64,000 nt of DNA from Nemania diffusa (GCA_038501195.1 JBBPUQ010000009.1:1426001-1490000); one strand, 5' to 3'; positions 1-12,924 are shown, counted from the first letter of the stretch. Numbers and translations: made by a program. The notes: generated by a model from the sequence alone, not told the origin.

Positions 1-1190
1 GAGAACAAGACGTAAGGAGGTAATGGATGGGTGCCATGCATGTGAATGATGCTGACTGCACGGATAGGAGAATATGTCCAGTTTTAGCATATCCCAATAC
101 AACCATATATTCATCTACCGGTAATTAACTCAGACTTGCATGTGGACGGAGAAAAGTTACAGTAGTCCTGGCGTAAAAGGCAAAACCTTCACTAGAAGAT
201 CTCATGATGGTAATCGCTTTACTCGTAGCACCTAGTAACATAGGGACTGCTTTGTGCGAGCTGACGCCTCGTTTGAACAAAGGCTGAGACTTATTGAACT
301 TTTCATGTTTGCAAGCTAATTGATCTAACTCAATTTATAGTCGTGCACTGCTCATGCCATAGTAGATGTGTCTCTCGTAGACACCGAAAGAGGCTCGGAA
401 ACAGGCGCGATACATACTATGTATAACCGAATGAAGACAGGTTATCCACGAAGTCGATGATGCATCATGGGGAAGTAGAAAGGATATTGAAAACAATGTG
501 AAACGGACACAGAGTGTTGCGGCACAGTCTGTATGGCTGCCTAATGTAGGTAGGCAGACCGACCAGCATCATGTCCCTCTATCTCTTTGCAGTCTCGACT
601 GGGTACAATGGTGTACATTCTCAAGCACCAAACTGACCTTGCCATAATATATACATGGCTAGTTCTAAAGCTTCAATTGTGGTATGGTTCCTATCTCATG
701 AACCCGTTAATACGTCGTTTAAATTCTTGAATATTTCATTTATACTTGCATTGTGGTATAGATGTGGCATCAACTTCACTCCATTTCTCTACTATGTTTT
801 CTATATATGAACAAGGATCGCGCTCATTTACTTTCCCATCTTAGCACCTAGTAGTCTTCCATAAATCCTCTTTGACTCACACCGCATTGATAAGAGCCTT
901 GCTCTTCGGTCGTGGCGTGTCATGTGAAGCCATACACATGCCAAGATGCCAACCGCCCCCCGTCGCCAAGAGGCTGAGAATAGCGGCACAGCTTATCATA
1001 CGCGCCATTCTCGCGTGTATATCTATTCCACGCTAAAGTAATAATAGGCAGCTTACTAGCTAATAAGCCTACTGTACACAGTTTCCTATGACCATGCCCT
1101 TGTATAAAAAGTCGGACAGGTCTACATTGGAAGAAAGGTGAAGACTACGAGATCTTAGACTCATCGCGGTAGAGAGCCTCGATATCAAAT
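1..1190. other. Intergenic / leader region, no gene seen
   Basis: No reading frame of convincing length or composition is present on either strand. A TATA-like TATAAAAAG lies near 1105, about 85 bases before the LITAF-gene start, so the right end is probably that gene's promoter. Confidence 0.5.
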
Positions 1191-1742
1191 ATGAGCACTG
1201 TAAGCGGAGCACCAGGGAAGCAAGACCCACCACCTCCTCAAAATGAGTTTGTACACCCCCCTTGATTCTTTGAGATATGTTTCTAACTGTCGTTAAGCAT
1301 GCCCATAATGAGTGTTCCGCCGAGGGACTACGCCCCCCCGGTGAAAGACGACGGCGTTAACAGCGTCAGGAAAACTACCCCGATACGCCGACTGCAGAGG
1401 GAGCAGGGGCCGGAGCCAGAATGGGTCAAGTGTCCATTTTGCAAGAACACGACGACTGTACGCAGAGTGTCCGAACCATCTGACGAAGCAAAGTACGCGC
1501 GCACTCCCCTCCCACCTAACCGAATGAGAGACATAATGCTAACATTGCCAACTAGGTGTCTGACCCTTTGTTGCTGCGCGCTGGGTATATTTCGCCTCTT
1601 CCTGCCCAGCGGGTCGAAGTGGTTCGAGAATATCGATATTCATTGCTCCTCGTGCGACAGACATCTCGCCACCGTGCCTCCCGACGGCGAAATCCAGATC
1701 GTCCGCGTCCCTGACCGCCAGCTGCCACCATTAAAGAAGTAG
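1191..1742 (+). CDS. LITAF-domain small membrane protein (2 exons)
   Basis: Exons are 1191-1246 and 1298-1742, joined over a 51-bp intron (GTTTGT donor, CTAAC branch site, TTAAG acceptor), giving about 166 residues. The short proline-rich first exon is MSTVSGAPGKQDPPPPQN. The rest matches the LITAF layout: a CPFC knuckle at residues 64-67, a hydrophobic cysteine-rich stretch at about 107-122 (TLCCCALGIFRLF) that would dip into the membrane, and a second knuckle CSSC at 135-138 followed by HLATVP. In this family the two knuckles together bind one zinc ion and fix the protein to the cytosolic face of endosomal, lysosomal or plasma membranes. The specific role in fungi is not known. The start was chosen because the splice restores the frame exactly and adds a typical proline-rich tail. 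The second-exon ATG at 1299 could start a shorter form of 147 residues. Confidence 0.8.
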
Positions 1743-3922
1743 TCCATGGCGGCCCCCAACTGGGAGTGACATGCTGTCTACGGCTAGGTTTAGTATCCGG
1801 TACACCACGTGGTTATTACTGAAAACTATCGGTATGTCAAGCCTTATTAGGCGCTAACAACTCCCAAGAAATTGTAGGGTAATATAAAATTGCCTGCTTA
1901 ATCGTGTTGCGACTGGAATTGCCTGGGAATTGTCTACACCCTGGCTGTTACAGGTTTTATATATGATAGACATACCGATAGATAGTCGCACCTAATGAAT
2001 GAGTTTTTGATGCAGTTATTATGACTATTACTTTCTCAGTAGCACTCTATGGGTATTACTATTCTTAAAATGCTTGGAGAATTTATTGACTACTACGCTA
2101 GCCAATACCGCAGCTACTCGTGACTTCTTAGAAGTACGATAACTTCTTTATTGGAGTTGTATTTAGGGGACGGGCTAGACTACACGTAGGCTAGTCCTAC
2201 TGCGTAGTGCGTTGCAGCAGTGTAACATCTATCTGTCGTCGCTCAGAATACGGAACTGTTACGATCAGCCGGCGCAGCCCGATTTCTATGCCATTTCGGC
2301 TAGGTGTGCAATATAAAATGAGGGGCCATATCTAGGGCTCCTAACACCGGGTAGTAGTAGACGATAGTCACGCCTGTTACCTGTAGAGCTAGCTACACTG
2401 AGGCAAGTCAAATACCGGGACGCCCATTTCGGACCTCCTCCCCTTCAGCGTCGTTATTAGTAAACTACTACTAAACAAGGCATACACATGTCACTCATCA
2501 AACACGAAGGCTACAAGTATGCGTGATGGTCTCGATTGCTATCAACAGACTAGGGGTGGATTTTACATACAATCCCATAAGGCTTCAGCTACCTTCCCTG
2601 CCAGTGATTCCATGCCCCGTTCCAACTCCAGTTTTGTGTGTGCATCGAGACCATACCAAGAGGCTGAATGCTCTCCTCGACCTGTCCATAATTCGGTGGT
2701 CGATCAGTAGAGAGAGTAGAGTTCCTTCCCTAGCAAGTAACAAGGACGAAAGCGTGTCCGTTTTCCAGGGTATTCTGACCACGTATCCTCTTCAACGCCA
2801 GACGGCCGATCCATGCAAACGATCCATTCGTGTGGTTCCATGCTTTGAAACGCCAGCCAGCCATCCAGGCCAAATCAAGAGAGAAAAAGACAAAAACAAT
2901 GACCAGGCAGTTTCCCCTGCCGTAAAACCCTTAAAACCCTAGACAAACAATGCAAACAACCAGCCGGTTGTGGCGTGAAAATCAAATAGACTCGAACAGT
3001 GCAAACACTCAACCCGTTGCGGTATTGAGTGCTGCAGAAATACCACCAAGACAAGGTGGGCAACTACTCCTAGTAGTCGTTGTGCGTCAGAACCATGAAT
3101 AACCAGACAATGCAAACAACCAACCGGTTGTGGCGTGAAAATCAAATAGACTCGAACAATGCGAACACTGAACCCGTTGCGGTATTGAGTGTTGCCGAAA
3201 TACCATCAAGACAAGGTGGACAACCCCTATCCCTGGTGGTCGTGATGCTTCAGAACCGTGTATGCGAACATGCAACTCGTTGCGATATTGTATGTTGCAG
3301 AAATACCACCCAGACAAGGTGGACGACTACTCCCCCTAGTAGTCGTTGTGCATCAGAACCGTAGACAATAAGAAAATGCAAACAATCACTCTTCTGCTGC
3401 TCCCGTAGCGCGAATATTCAGACACGGGGATGGCCTTCGATGCAGCACCATGCTCTAGAACCATAAGCCGGACAAATCGAACGACGAATTGTGCCCCCAA
3501 TCTTGTTCCATCCCCTCGAACCATTAACCGCCAATCAGAAAACAAGTCTCCGTGTGTGTCCACGATGAAGAACATCAGACAGCCAGAGAACGCAAAAACG
3601 CAAAAAAAAAAACCGAGCCCATACAATAGTCCAGTGGTATGTTTTTGTAGGCGAGCGTGCAGACACGAGTGCAAGGTGTTAGATAAGTGCAAGTACAATC
3701 GATCTTTCGATTCCTAACCGGCGAAGGTAAGGTTGCAACATCTTAGTAGTCAAGGTATATGTGAATGGCAAGATTCACCAGAGCCCCTGCTATGACAGCG
3801 CAGGACTTGAAAACTTCGAAGTGCAATGAGTGTAAATGCAAATACACCTGATTACAATCAGGTACCAGCGTGTGAGGCTGGGCCTTGCGACGTCGGGTGT
3901 GCGTTGCTCGATACAAAAACAA
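1743..3922. other. Gene-poor intergenic region with a tandem repeat
   Basis: About 2.2 kb between the LITAF gene and the 3' end of the BRCT gene. Open frames at 2519-2942 and 3080-3717 overlap the tandem repeat or low-complexity sequence, have no recognisable domain, and are not called. The only clear structure is the repeat at 2941-3362. Confidence 0.5.
2941..3362. repeat. Imperfect tandem repeat, ~160-bp unit, about 2.6 copies
   Basis: Unit 1 starts with TGCAAACAACCAGCCGGTTG at 2951 and unit 2 with TGCAAACAACCAACCGGTTG at 3111, a period of 160 bp. Each unit carries GTTGCGGTATTGAGTG, then GAAATACCA..AAGACAAGGTGG and AGTAGTCGTTGTGC-like ends. The third copy (about 3263-3362) lacks roughly the first 58 bases. 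Differences between copies are mostly single transitions. The unit matches no family I know. Confidence 0.85.
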
Positions 3923-6900
3923 TTAATCCGTTGGTCTCCATTGCTTCTTGAGAGGGCTTCCAGATTTGGGTGCGAATTGCATACTCCTTCGTCGGGCGTT
4001 CTCCAGGCGCACGCTTAGGGGGTCTTGCTGCGGGTCCACGAGAGCTTGGCCAATAGGATTGATAAGGCCGCTCGGTCGGGGAGGACAGGTCTGTTGGAGA
4101 AGTGGGTTGCTACCAGCCGCCAAGTTGAAAGATCCGGTAGTGGGTGTGCTAGGGCTGATACCCATCGCAAACCGGGCCACCATCTCGGGTGCGGGAGTTT
4201 GAGGCATGGGTGTGAGAATAAGGGCATCGGTGCTCTCCCAGTCCATCGGGCTTGGTTCGCTCGGCGCATCTTCATCTTCGTCGTCCTGCTCGGAGGGACT
4301 GCGCATCCAGATGGTACTGTCGCGGCGACTCATATAATTGTTAGGCACCGTCTGAGGTTCACGGGAAGGACCCGAGTTAATTTTCATAGGTGTGACAAGG
4401 GTTCCGTTCTTGTTAGCAATTGCCTTAGGCTCCATACTCTTCCGTCGGTTCTGGCCGCCGCGAGGAACAAGTGAGGTGTCGACTCGATAGTCCTTCTCAT
4501 CTAACCATTGGTTCTCCTTCTCGCAGCTGAAGATTTGTTAGTTCCTGATCGGCAGTAGACAGTGACTCGAACTTACTCTAAGACCCAACTGACACCAACG
4601 CATTTGACGGCGCCATTGCTTGCATTGACTTTTTCCAATGTTCGTTTGCCTCCGTCCTTAAACACCACATGAGTTATCCCAATCTTGGAACTAATCGAAG
4701 ATGCGGCGGCACTCGTGGAAGCCATTGGAGTATATGATTCGCCCGTAGAGCTAGGATTCCAGGGCCAGCTCTTCACGCAACGAGCACCCATTTGGATCAA
4801 AAGATCGACGAAGACTCTACCAGCGTCGGATCCTTCGGTGGTATGAACATCCACAAATACTATAGCTCCATGCAGGGCCATTGGATCAAGGTCAGGACGT
4901 GCTGTGCGAGCCGGTGTGCCTATAGAGGACCAAGGAGTGGGCTTGGAAGGAGTGGCTAGGCTAAGTCCGGACTCGGTGGTTTCCTCCTCGGTTTCCATCT
5001 GCGAAGAGTCTTTCTTGGGGAAAAACGAATTGTCCAAACGGACGGTGGAACGCTGAGCAGAGGCCTTAGACGTAGTGGAACAGTGTCTCTTTGCGTTGCC
5101 GATAGGTGAATCATGGCCGCGCTTGAGGGGTACCTTCGAGACAGTATGAACTTCTCTAGATGTAAAAGTTCTCATTGGCGTTGCTGGAGCATAGTTGCTA
5201 GTTTGCTCACCTGCACCAGTACTAATCAAAGAAGGGTCGATTGGGGCAGAGTTATCATTGGCATTATCTTGGCTTGCCTGCAAGATTGGTTCCTCACGCA
5301 AGTGAGCCCGGTTGCTTCCCTGGTTGCCGATAAGAGATTCGCTGGCATCTTCTGTGACCATTGAGAGATCTTCGCTCATGAGGCCGAGATCGTTGAAGTC
5401 ATGTTTGTCGAACTTAGCGGCAATATCAGCTTCAAGATACGCCTCCATGGCAGCCTGGGTTTCCATGTCCGCGGTGCCCATGTCTGCACGGATTCTCATT
5501 TCATCATCAAAAAAGCCCCGGGGGGCTGGGGTCTCGACAGCAGGGGGGTCGTTATATTCAACTAGAGAATACTCCTCCTCATCATCCTCATCATCCTGTG
5601 TTTGGGCATCAGCCTTTTGCTGAGCCTGACGAGCCTTGATAGGACTTGAGGCTCGCCATGCACCTAGCTGAACGGAGAGTGGAGTGTAGCCACGCCCACG
5701 TGCGTTCGCGACGCTCCGGATGGCTCTTTGAGCTGCTCGAGCAGCACTTTCGGGTATCTTAAGTATAGGGCCTCTCAATAGCGGGGCTGGGGTGGCCGCA
5801 AGGGCGTCGGTGGCCTGGGTGTTGTCCTTATATTTGGCAACGGCCTTGCCGCTGAACGCTAGCTCGTCCTCCGATTCAGACATATTACCGTCTTCCTGGT
5901 CCTTTTCCTGTAATCCAGAGCCGACTGGCTTTGGTGTTGCTTGGGATGGTGCAGACTCAGGTGGACTGAAATCTGGTTGCTCCGCAGTGAGGATATTGCA
6001 TTCATTCATGGATTGTGACTTGGATTTAGGTTCGGATACGTGAGTAGGTTTCTCTTTAGAATTGGCCACATCGGCATCTGTATGGCGTTCCGGAGTGCTA
6101 ACCTCAGCACTCAAAGGCTGTTCACCAGCCTTTGCCCCGAAACTTTCCTCACATTCGTCCGTGGGTTGGATAGCAGATAAATAAGTGGATCCTTCGTCGG
6201 ACTCTACGCTGCAAAGGCTATTGTGCGGTTCCTCGGGCATAGTATCACAGATGTTCATACTACCCTCTACTGGTCCTTCCGCATCAAGCTCGTCCTTCGA
6301 TGATCCACTCACCGCGGCAGCTGTAGACTTCTCAGGTTCAGCGATGTTCAGCTGAGGTGAGTAGGCAGGAAGCTCTGGGGCAGGTAGAGGGTTTTGCTTG
6401 AGCGCAGGATCGGCATGTCTTGGTAAAATAGCCGAAAGGCGACCAGGGAATGGAAGCTGGGGTGTGGGTGACCCAAGATTAATGCTCTCTTCCTGGTCGG
6501 CCTCCTGAATAGGTGTCAAGGTCTTCGCCACGAAGGGTGGTTCTGGAGGCGAGATCACACAGTTTTCTGCCCGAATCTGAGACTGTAGTTGTTCTTCGTC
6601 GATCTCTTCCATCTCAACTTGGTTAACTTCTTTGGCAACTTCCTGATGCTCGGTTTCTGCCTGTGGCACTGGGGAGCCAAGCAATTTCATAGGCGATGCT
6701 GGACGCTTCGCAGGGGTATTTAGCAAAGACATCTTCGTAGGCGAGCGAGGGGCCACCATTTGGTCCTGAGTGAGTTGGAAAGCTTGGAGCGACATGTGGG
6801 GACGCTTGGCAGGCGACTGAAGCATCGCAGACTTTGCCGGCGACTGAGCGCCCTGTGCCTCGGTGCTTGCAGATGGGAAAGCAAGTGAGGGGATTGCGTC

Positions 6901-8268
6901 GACTCTCTTAGCCGGCGACTTCATGGTATCCTTGAAAGGAGAGGGTGGTGGTCTACGAGCCGGGCTGCTGAGCACAGAAGCAAGAGTTGGCTCGAGCATA
7001 GGCGGTGAATTTTCGTCCTTCTCTTTCTCAGGCAGTAGGAACTCGAGCTTCTTGACACCACTCGCCGGTTTAATAGGACTCTTCATCAAAGGCTTGAGAG
7101 GAGTCTTCTCGTATGTAGCAAGCTCATCATCAGAGCCAGCGTCTCGGGACAGAGGTCGATTCTGACCATCCTTCTTAGGGCTGAGAGGTTTCTTCTCTGT
7201 CATCTCCGTAGCGGCGGCCCGTGCACTGGCTCGAGTTGTTCTGCCAGAGGTTGTGGGCTTGCGGACAGGCTTGGCTCGCATGCCCGTAGTAGTAGTTCCA
7301 TTAGTCTCGGTCTTTGCTTTTTTTGCAACTGGGTGCAACATGTTCTCTTTCTCCGGCTCTTCAAAAGTGACCGTCTTCTTAAGTATACCGGAAAGCTTCG
7401 AGGCAGGGCGAGAAACAGCAGACTTGAGACCTGGGGTAGGTTCGGTGGTATAGGAGGTGGTGACGGTACCAGTGGCTTTGCGGCCTCGCGTAGTCTTCGC
7501 GACTGGCTGCTTAGAAGTGGTGGCAACGTCATCGTCATCGTCTTCGGTGGCTGTCTTGCGTTTTCGCGTACGAGAGATCGCGGACGATGGTTGTGTGCCG
7601 ACGGCTGAGGCTATCGTGTTATTCGCCGTAGACTTGGGTCGGCCACGTGTGGCTCGAGTAACAGGAAGAGTAGTGGTGCTCTGCGCACCCTTCTCCTTAG
7701 GCTGGGGTTGTTTAGATCGAGGTACGGATTCGGGCTCCGACTCGGACTCGGATTCGGGATCAACAACCTTCTTGGCTGATCCCCGCAGCTTCTTTGCTGG
7801 CCGGTTCATATTGGTTTGAGGGCGATCATCTTTAGACAAATCATCCTCATCATCGTCATCATCACTATCAAAGGTGCGGAGCTTACGCTTCATGGTAGTG
7901 GGGCGTGTGGTGTTACGGGTGGTAGGACGGGTGGTAGCTATGGAGGTAGATGCAGAGGTAGAGGTAGAGGTAGAGGTAGAGGCAGTCGCTGTGGTGTTCG
8001 CAGTAGCCTTTACAGCAGGCTTCTTTGGGACGACAGGTTTCTTCGCGGCAGTAGGCTTCTTCGCGGCAGTAGATTTCTTCGCGGCAGCAGGTTTCTTCGC
8101 AACAGCCTTCTTCGCGGACGCAGCAGTAGCCTTAGTCGCGTTAGATGCTTTGGTTGCTTTACTCACCTTGTCTGACTTGGTCACTTGGGCGCCTAAGGTG
8201 GCCGCAGCAGCGGAGGCCGCAGCTGCCCTCGAGCGCGTCATGCGCTTCGGAGGAGTTGACGACCCCAT
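3923..8268 (-). CDS. Microcephalin-like BRCT-domain nuclear protein (2 exons)
   Basis: Exon 1 is 8268-4577 and exon 2 is 4526-3923, separated by a 50-bp intron (GTAAGT donor, AACTAAC branch site, TTCAG acceptor). The product is about 1431 residues. The start is MGSSTPPKRMTRSRAAA, preferred over an ATG 23 codons upstream whose leader is hydrophobic and unlike this family. The first ~1100 residues are disordered: AAKKP-type lysine/alanine repeats (residues ~50-90), then many SPAKR/SPxK sites that look like CDK targets. A single BRCT domain lies at about 1133-1250. It runs from GAIVFVDVHTTEGSD through ITHVVFKDG and VKCVGVSWVLDC across the splice to WLDEKDYRVD. The HVVFKDG..K and KSMEPKA segments match the first BRCT of vertebrate microcephalin (MCPH1). 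A chromatin or DNA-damage role is inferred from that family. Confidence 0.85.
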
Positions 8269-9037
8269 CGCGAGGGAGGGATGGGTGAGAGATGAGTGCA
8301 AATGGGAAATCGAGATGAAAAACAGAAGTAGAATCAATCAATCAATCGAAAGAGCAAGTTACCAACTCAGTTATCAGTGTTGTCAAGATGGGTGCAAGTG
8401 CCTGGTTGACAAAGGTTGAGGTGGGTTGGGTTGTAGAATGTTGGTTGATTCACGATGGATTTAGAACAGGTGGACTAGGATAAGGGCGTAGCGTGTTGTT
8501 TACTAGAAGCACATGTTTACTCCACTTACCGCTTTCGTACTGTTGTCCCTCCAACCACTCACCGCCCACCTTTTTGCCGCTTCCCTCACCGAGGGCCCCT
8601 CCATTTAAGCTCCATTCACTATAACCTTGTACCTCCCCAAGTTACAGCGCACCATAAAAGGCGCCTACAGTACATTATGTACCTTATCCACCTCCACGCT
8701 GGCCCGTGCCTTCCAGTTCATCCACAGAGCCTCAGCAAGGATGACGCGGGTAGGTGCGTCACGTCAGCCACCAACTATAAGTCATGTACCAAGGTACCAA
8801 AGTACCTGATCTACATGATCTTACCTTACCTAACCTCAAGTACTACCTCCTACCATGCGTTGGTAGATACCTAGGTACCTGTTTAAGTGCGCCACAGACT
8901 CTCATTTAAGCACTCTAGCATAGATGACATTACCGAGGTAGATTGAAGGAGATGATCAGTCTCTCGAGAAGTGATTCCGTTCTATATTATAATTAATTAT
9001 ATACAATCTACATTCATATCCTAAGTGTCGATAGTCT
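8269..9037. promoter_or_regulatory. Upstream region of the BRCT gene / 3' region of the MFS gene
   Basis: No gene seen. A pyrimidine-rich stretch near 8545-8600 and many TACCTAGGTACC-like words at 8790-8885 lie here. The region holds the promoter of the minus-strand BRCT gene and the terminator of the MFS gene. Confidence 0.45.
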
Positions 9038-10870
9038 CTAACTAGACTTCTCGCCTCCTGAGAGAGGCTCGGGCTGCGATTCCTTCCTGTCTCTCTTCGC
9101 CAGGTTCTGCAGACCAGTCTTATGCTCAGTATGCTCCTTGCTGAGCTTCCTCTGGCCCACCAATGGGCCGATGAGAAGACCGACCGCTGAAAGGGCGGTA
9201 AATACGATGAACAACTCCCGTAAACTGTTCCAATACGCATCTCGTGCTACTCTGCCTTGTTCTCCCTGTAAAGACGCAACTAGGGCCACGTTTGCCCCTG
9301 CACTACCCCCAGATAGCTTGTCTGCAAGCTCTGGGCCGAGTTGAGCCAGTAGAGTTGGGTATTGCCTCTGCATACCGTTCTGAAACACGACTCCGCCAAC
9401 GACGATGGAGATCGATGTCGCGAGCTGGCGTATAAATTGGAACGTGCTAGTGCCGGCGGCAATGTCCTTAGGGTGAAGACCAGAATGTAGCGCAATCAGA
9501 GGGGATTGGAAATTCGGTCCAACACCAATACCAGCAATTATCTGATATACAACGAGCTTAGCCCAATTGACCGGCGAACCAAGATCAATGAACAGCCCGA
9601 ATCCGAGGGTCAGGAAGAACATGCCAAAAATGATGGCCGGGAGATATTGGCCTGTTTTTTTCATCCAGATGCCGGTGAATGCAGAACCGAAAGATAACGG
9701 AAGAGCGAACGCCAGCAAGTAGGCGCCGGACAAAAGGGACGAAGATCCGACTACGGCCTGAAAGTACAGCGGGAGGTAGTACGACCCCGAGATGAAGACG
9801 GCGCCGTGCACAAAGCAAACGGCGAAGGAGGCGATGTTATGGCGCGACTTGAAGAGTCTGAGGGGAATGACGGGGTACTCGGCAACGTATTTCTCGACGA
9901 TGATGGCCACGCCAAAGGTAACGATGCTAAACACGATCAAGGCGATGACAGTGACGGATTTCCAAGGATAGGCGACGCCGCCAAACTCGAGGCCGAAGAG
10001 CAGTTGGAGGGTAGCACCGATGATCAGCAAACTTCCGAGCCAATCGATGGCAGCCAGCCCCTTGCGAACCGGCGTTCTAGGGTTGTGCAGTTTTAGGACG
10101 AACAGCAAAATTGCGAACCCGAGCCCACTAATAGGGAGATTGATCCAGAAACACCAGCGCCAGGTGGCTTTCGACGTGAAGACGCCGCCGAGGACAGGCC
10201 CGATAGCCGACGCGAGGGCCCAAACTCCACCAAATATGCCGTAGTACTGACCGCGCTTGCGCACCGAAACGAGGTCACTGACGGCGATGTTAATGAGGAC
10301 GATGATGCCGCCTCCACCTCCTCCTTGGATGGCTCTGGCAGCGATCAACTGTCCGATATTTTTACTGAGAGCCGCGATCAAGGACCCAATCCAGAAGATG
10401 CCCACGGCGATCAGCAGCACAGGCTTACGCCCCCATATGTCGCTAACCTTGCCCCAGCTCGGCACCGTCGCCGAGCTCGCAAGTGTATATGCCGCGCCCA
10501 CCCAGGTGTATCCGGATGGCGAATTGAATTCGCCGACAATTGTGGGGATGGCTGTTGTCACGATGGTTGCATCCAGGGCTGCAAGGAAGAGCGCCGAGCA
10601 AAGTGCTACCATGATTACTGTCATCTCCAAACCCGAGCGCTCTCCCTGCGGTGTCGCCTCGGCCGCATTCGCTTGTGTTGGTGTCGCACCATTCTGGTCT
10701 GTTGATTCTAGGCCCCCAGCGACATCACTCGCATTCTCAGTAGTCTTTTTATGATCGTGGCTCGAGGCGGTGTCGTCGTCTTCGCTAGATGTCAGTGTGG
10801 CAGGTTTTTGAGTGTCGCTGAAGTCGATACCTCGCTCAGGATCGACGAGTTTCTCGTCCGCGACCGACAT
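9038..10870 (-). CDS. MFS multidrug/toxin exporter, DHA2 (14-TM) type
   Basis: Single exon, 610 residues, usual length for fungal 14-spanner drug:H+ antiporters. A hydrophilic acidic N-terminus of about 80 residues is followed by TM1 with LDATIVTTAIPTIVGEF, the DHA2 form of the family signature. Motif A appears as GKVSDIWGRKPVLL after TM2. Glycine-rich IQGGGGGGIIVLINI matches TM4, and GPVLGGVFTSKATWRWCFWI is motif C plus the following loop. A Lys/Arg-rich tail follows the last helix. Family members sit in the plasma or vacuolar membrane and export small molecules with protons; some serve toxin clusters. Neither neighbour is a biosynthetic gene, so the substrate cannot be guessed. It reads toward the BRCT gene on the same strand. 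Confidence 0.93.
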   Translation of the reverse strand: MSVADEKLVDPERGIDFSDTQKPATLTSSEDDDTASSHDHKKTTENASDVAGGLESTDQNGATPTQANAAEATPQGERSGLEMTVIMVALCSALFLAALDATIVTTAIPTIVGEFNSPSGYTWVGAAYTLASSATVPSWGKVSDIWGRKPVLLIAVGIFWIGSLIAALSKNIGQLIAARAIQGGGGGGIIVLINIAVSDLVSVRKRGQYYGIFGGVWALASAIGPVLGGVFTSKATWRWCFWINLPISGLGFAILLFVLKLHNPRTPVRKGLAAIDWLGSLLIIGATLQLLFGLEFGGVAYPWKSVTVIALIVFSIVTFGVAIIVEKYVAEYPVIPLRLFKSRHNIASFAVCFVHGAVFISGSYYLPLYFQAVVGSSSLLSGAYLLAFALPLSFGSAFTGIWMKKTGQYLPAIIFGMFFLTLGFGLFIDLGSPVNWAKLVVYQIIAGIGVGPNFQSPLIALHSGLHPKDIAAGTSTFQFIRQLATSISIVVGGVVFQNGMQRQYPTLLAQLGPELADKLSGGSAGANVALVASLQGEQGRVARDAYWNSLRELFIVFTALSAVGLLIGPLVGQRKLSKEHTEHKTGLQNLAKRDRKESQPEPLSGGEKSS

Positions 10871-12924
10871 GTCTTTGCTTAGTTAAAACAATTCAATTAA
10901 AAATGCTTCACAACAGATCCAGGTCTAAGACTTGTTGTCTGACAAAGGAGAAATATCACGAACTACAGGCCCTAAGGAGGGGGAAGGGGTTTTGTATATT
11001 TCTAGATAAAGAAAAAGAAAAATCCTACCCTCCCACGTAGATCGGATAACATACAAAAGCCGAACTTCTTTCGGCTGGCGCATAGAGGACCTACCGAGAC
11101 GGGGGTACATGAGAGATCTCAGGATCCATCTCTTCTCCACAAGGTTATAGTGGTCATAGACTGCCTGGCCATCCACGAGTATTCTGTGCCTAATACCGTT
11201 CGTTGTAAGCAAAGCGGGTGACCATTTCCACTTCGAGATTAGCTAGCGCAGGAGTGGGTACAATACCTCCGAGCTGACTCGTAGACCGATTACCAGTGTC
11301 GCAAAAGTGACCCCAACCCAACTCGGATCAACTACCTAAAAATTTAGATGTCCGTAAATATAGGTATTACTTAGATGGGAATACCTGGTACAATGGCGTA
11401 CTGCTACTTTATCTCATCTGGTTTCAACGACCTACGTAGTAGATACCTAAATCTAGATGCTTAAGCTAAATCATCCTACTGTACTTACAAAGTATCTGGC
11501 AGGTGAAGGGATGAGGCGCTAAATCCCGTCATATCACCGAAGATGCGTCTACATCCGACTGGGCAAAAAAGCTTGAACATGTACCTACCTAAGGTACACA
11601 GGTACATGCCTAGGAAAAGTCCAAAATTACAGCAGGTACTGTATTACATCGTGCACCCATCTATCCATACTAAACAGGTAGGTACTCCATGGGCTTTCGC
11701 ATAAGATGCAAACCTTCTGTCTTGAAGGAGATAGAATACAGAGGAAGGAAACGGCAATTGCATGTGTACAAACTCCAATGCATTGAAGCTTCATTCACTA
11801 TTAGGGGTAGATACCTACCTAGGTACATACATGTAGGTAATGGGGTAATAAGTGAGTCAATGAGCACGATTGTTTAGTGGGTCTCGGTCTTCGCATAGCA
11901 TCTGCGAGCAAGCGAACACTCATCAAATTCTCTCGTGCAACTTTTTACTGTATACTACGTATACCTCCTACAGCATAAGGTCGGAGGCAGATTCGTGCAT
12001 ATATGTAGGTACATCCCTACCCGCATATTGAGAGCTGTCCTCCTCGATAATAAGAGTTGCCTACATGACATGACACGACATGACACGCGTCGAGCTTCTT
12101 ACGCATACAGTACATCTCAAACTACCTATGTATTTATTTCTTGGAGCACGGTTTCTCCCCCCTTCAGCTAATACCATTGCAAAAAGTTATCCAGTGCAAA
12201 ACCGATGCGTTGGGTCATGTGGGTTTAAACCCGGTGAAATATATTTAAAAGCCCATTGTGATTGATCATATTATTCCCTTTGAGCGGCAGTAATTGAAGG
12301 TTATTGCCGAGCATTCCCAAAGGCTTATGCGACAGACCGCCAAGATGACACTTGCATTAGTACTACTGTGGGCACGTTTTTAGTGGAAAGCAAAAGCAAT
12401 AGGGAATAGAACATCCCTGTAAGAAGTATACCACGAAAAACGTTGGGCTTGGAGACTGTTAAATCTATCGATTACCAGGTACAGCAAGAACCTCCAATTG
12501 ATTCGGGTCAAAGCCAGCAACACTCACTTCATGTCTTCCTATACTATATACTGCCCTCCGAGGCTGCAAACTCGATATTGTCATGGGTACAGAGAAGCGG
12601 ACCCGCGAATAGCAACATAATGGGCGACTGTGGCTTACACAGGTAGCTTGAATCGCTATTATTATAATGTTATCTTATCTGATGAAACCAGCTCAGGAGT
12701 TAGGGAACAGGCGAAACCCATTAAGTCCTAGTAAGAATCGAGCCAAACCCCTGCTGGTATTCCGAAAGTAGACCATTACAACTATACCTAGCAAATAGCG
12801 CATGCAGCAACACCGAAGTACATAATATCTATTTAATATGAGAAATGAAACGGAAGTCTGATATACATCCAATACAAAGAATCCAGATAGGGAATCCCAC
12901 CAATCAAATGAATGCCCTCCACGT
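10871..12924. other. Intergenic region, 2 kb, no gene supported
   Basis: Holds the MFS promoter at the left and the 3' side of the secreted-protein gene at the right. The longest frame (10925-11212, minus, 95 codons) has no recognisable domain. Repeated GTACCTAGGTA/CTACCTAGG words occur around 11340-11420, 11580-11615 and 11805-11840. Confidence 0.5.

Noticed and set aside
2519..3717. Several 60-140-codon frames as small genes
   Set aside because: They cross the tandem repeat or low-complexity DNA, overlap on both strands and show no family features.
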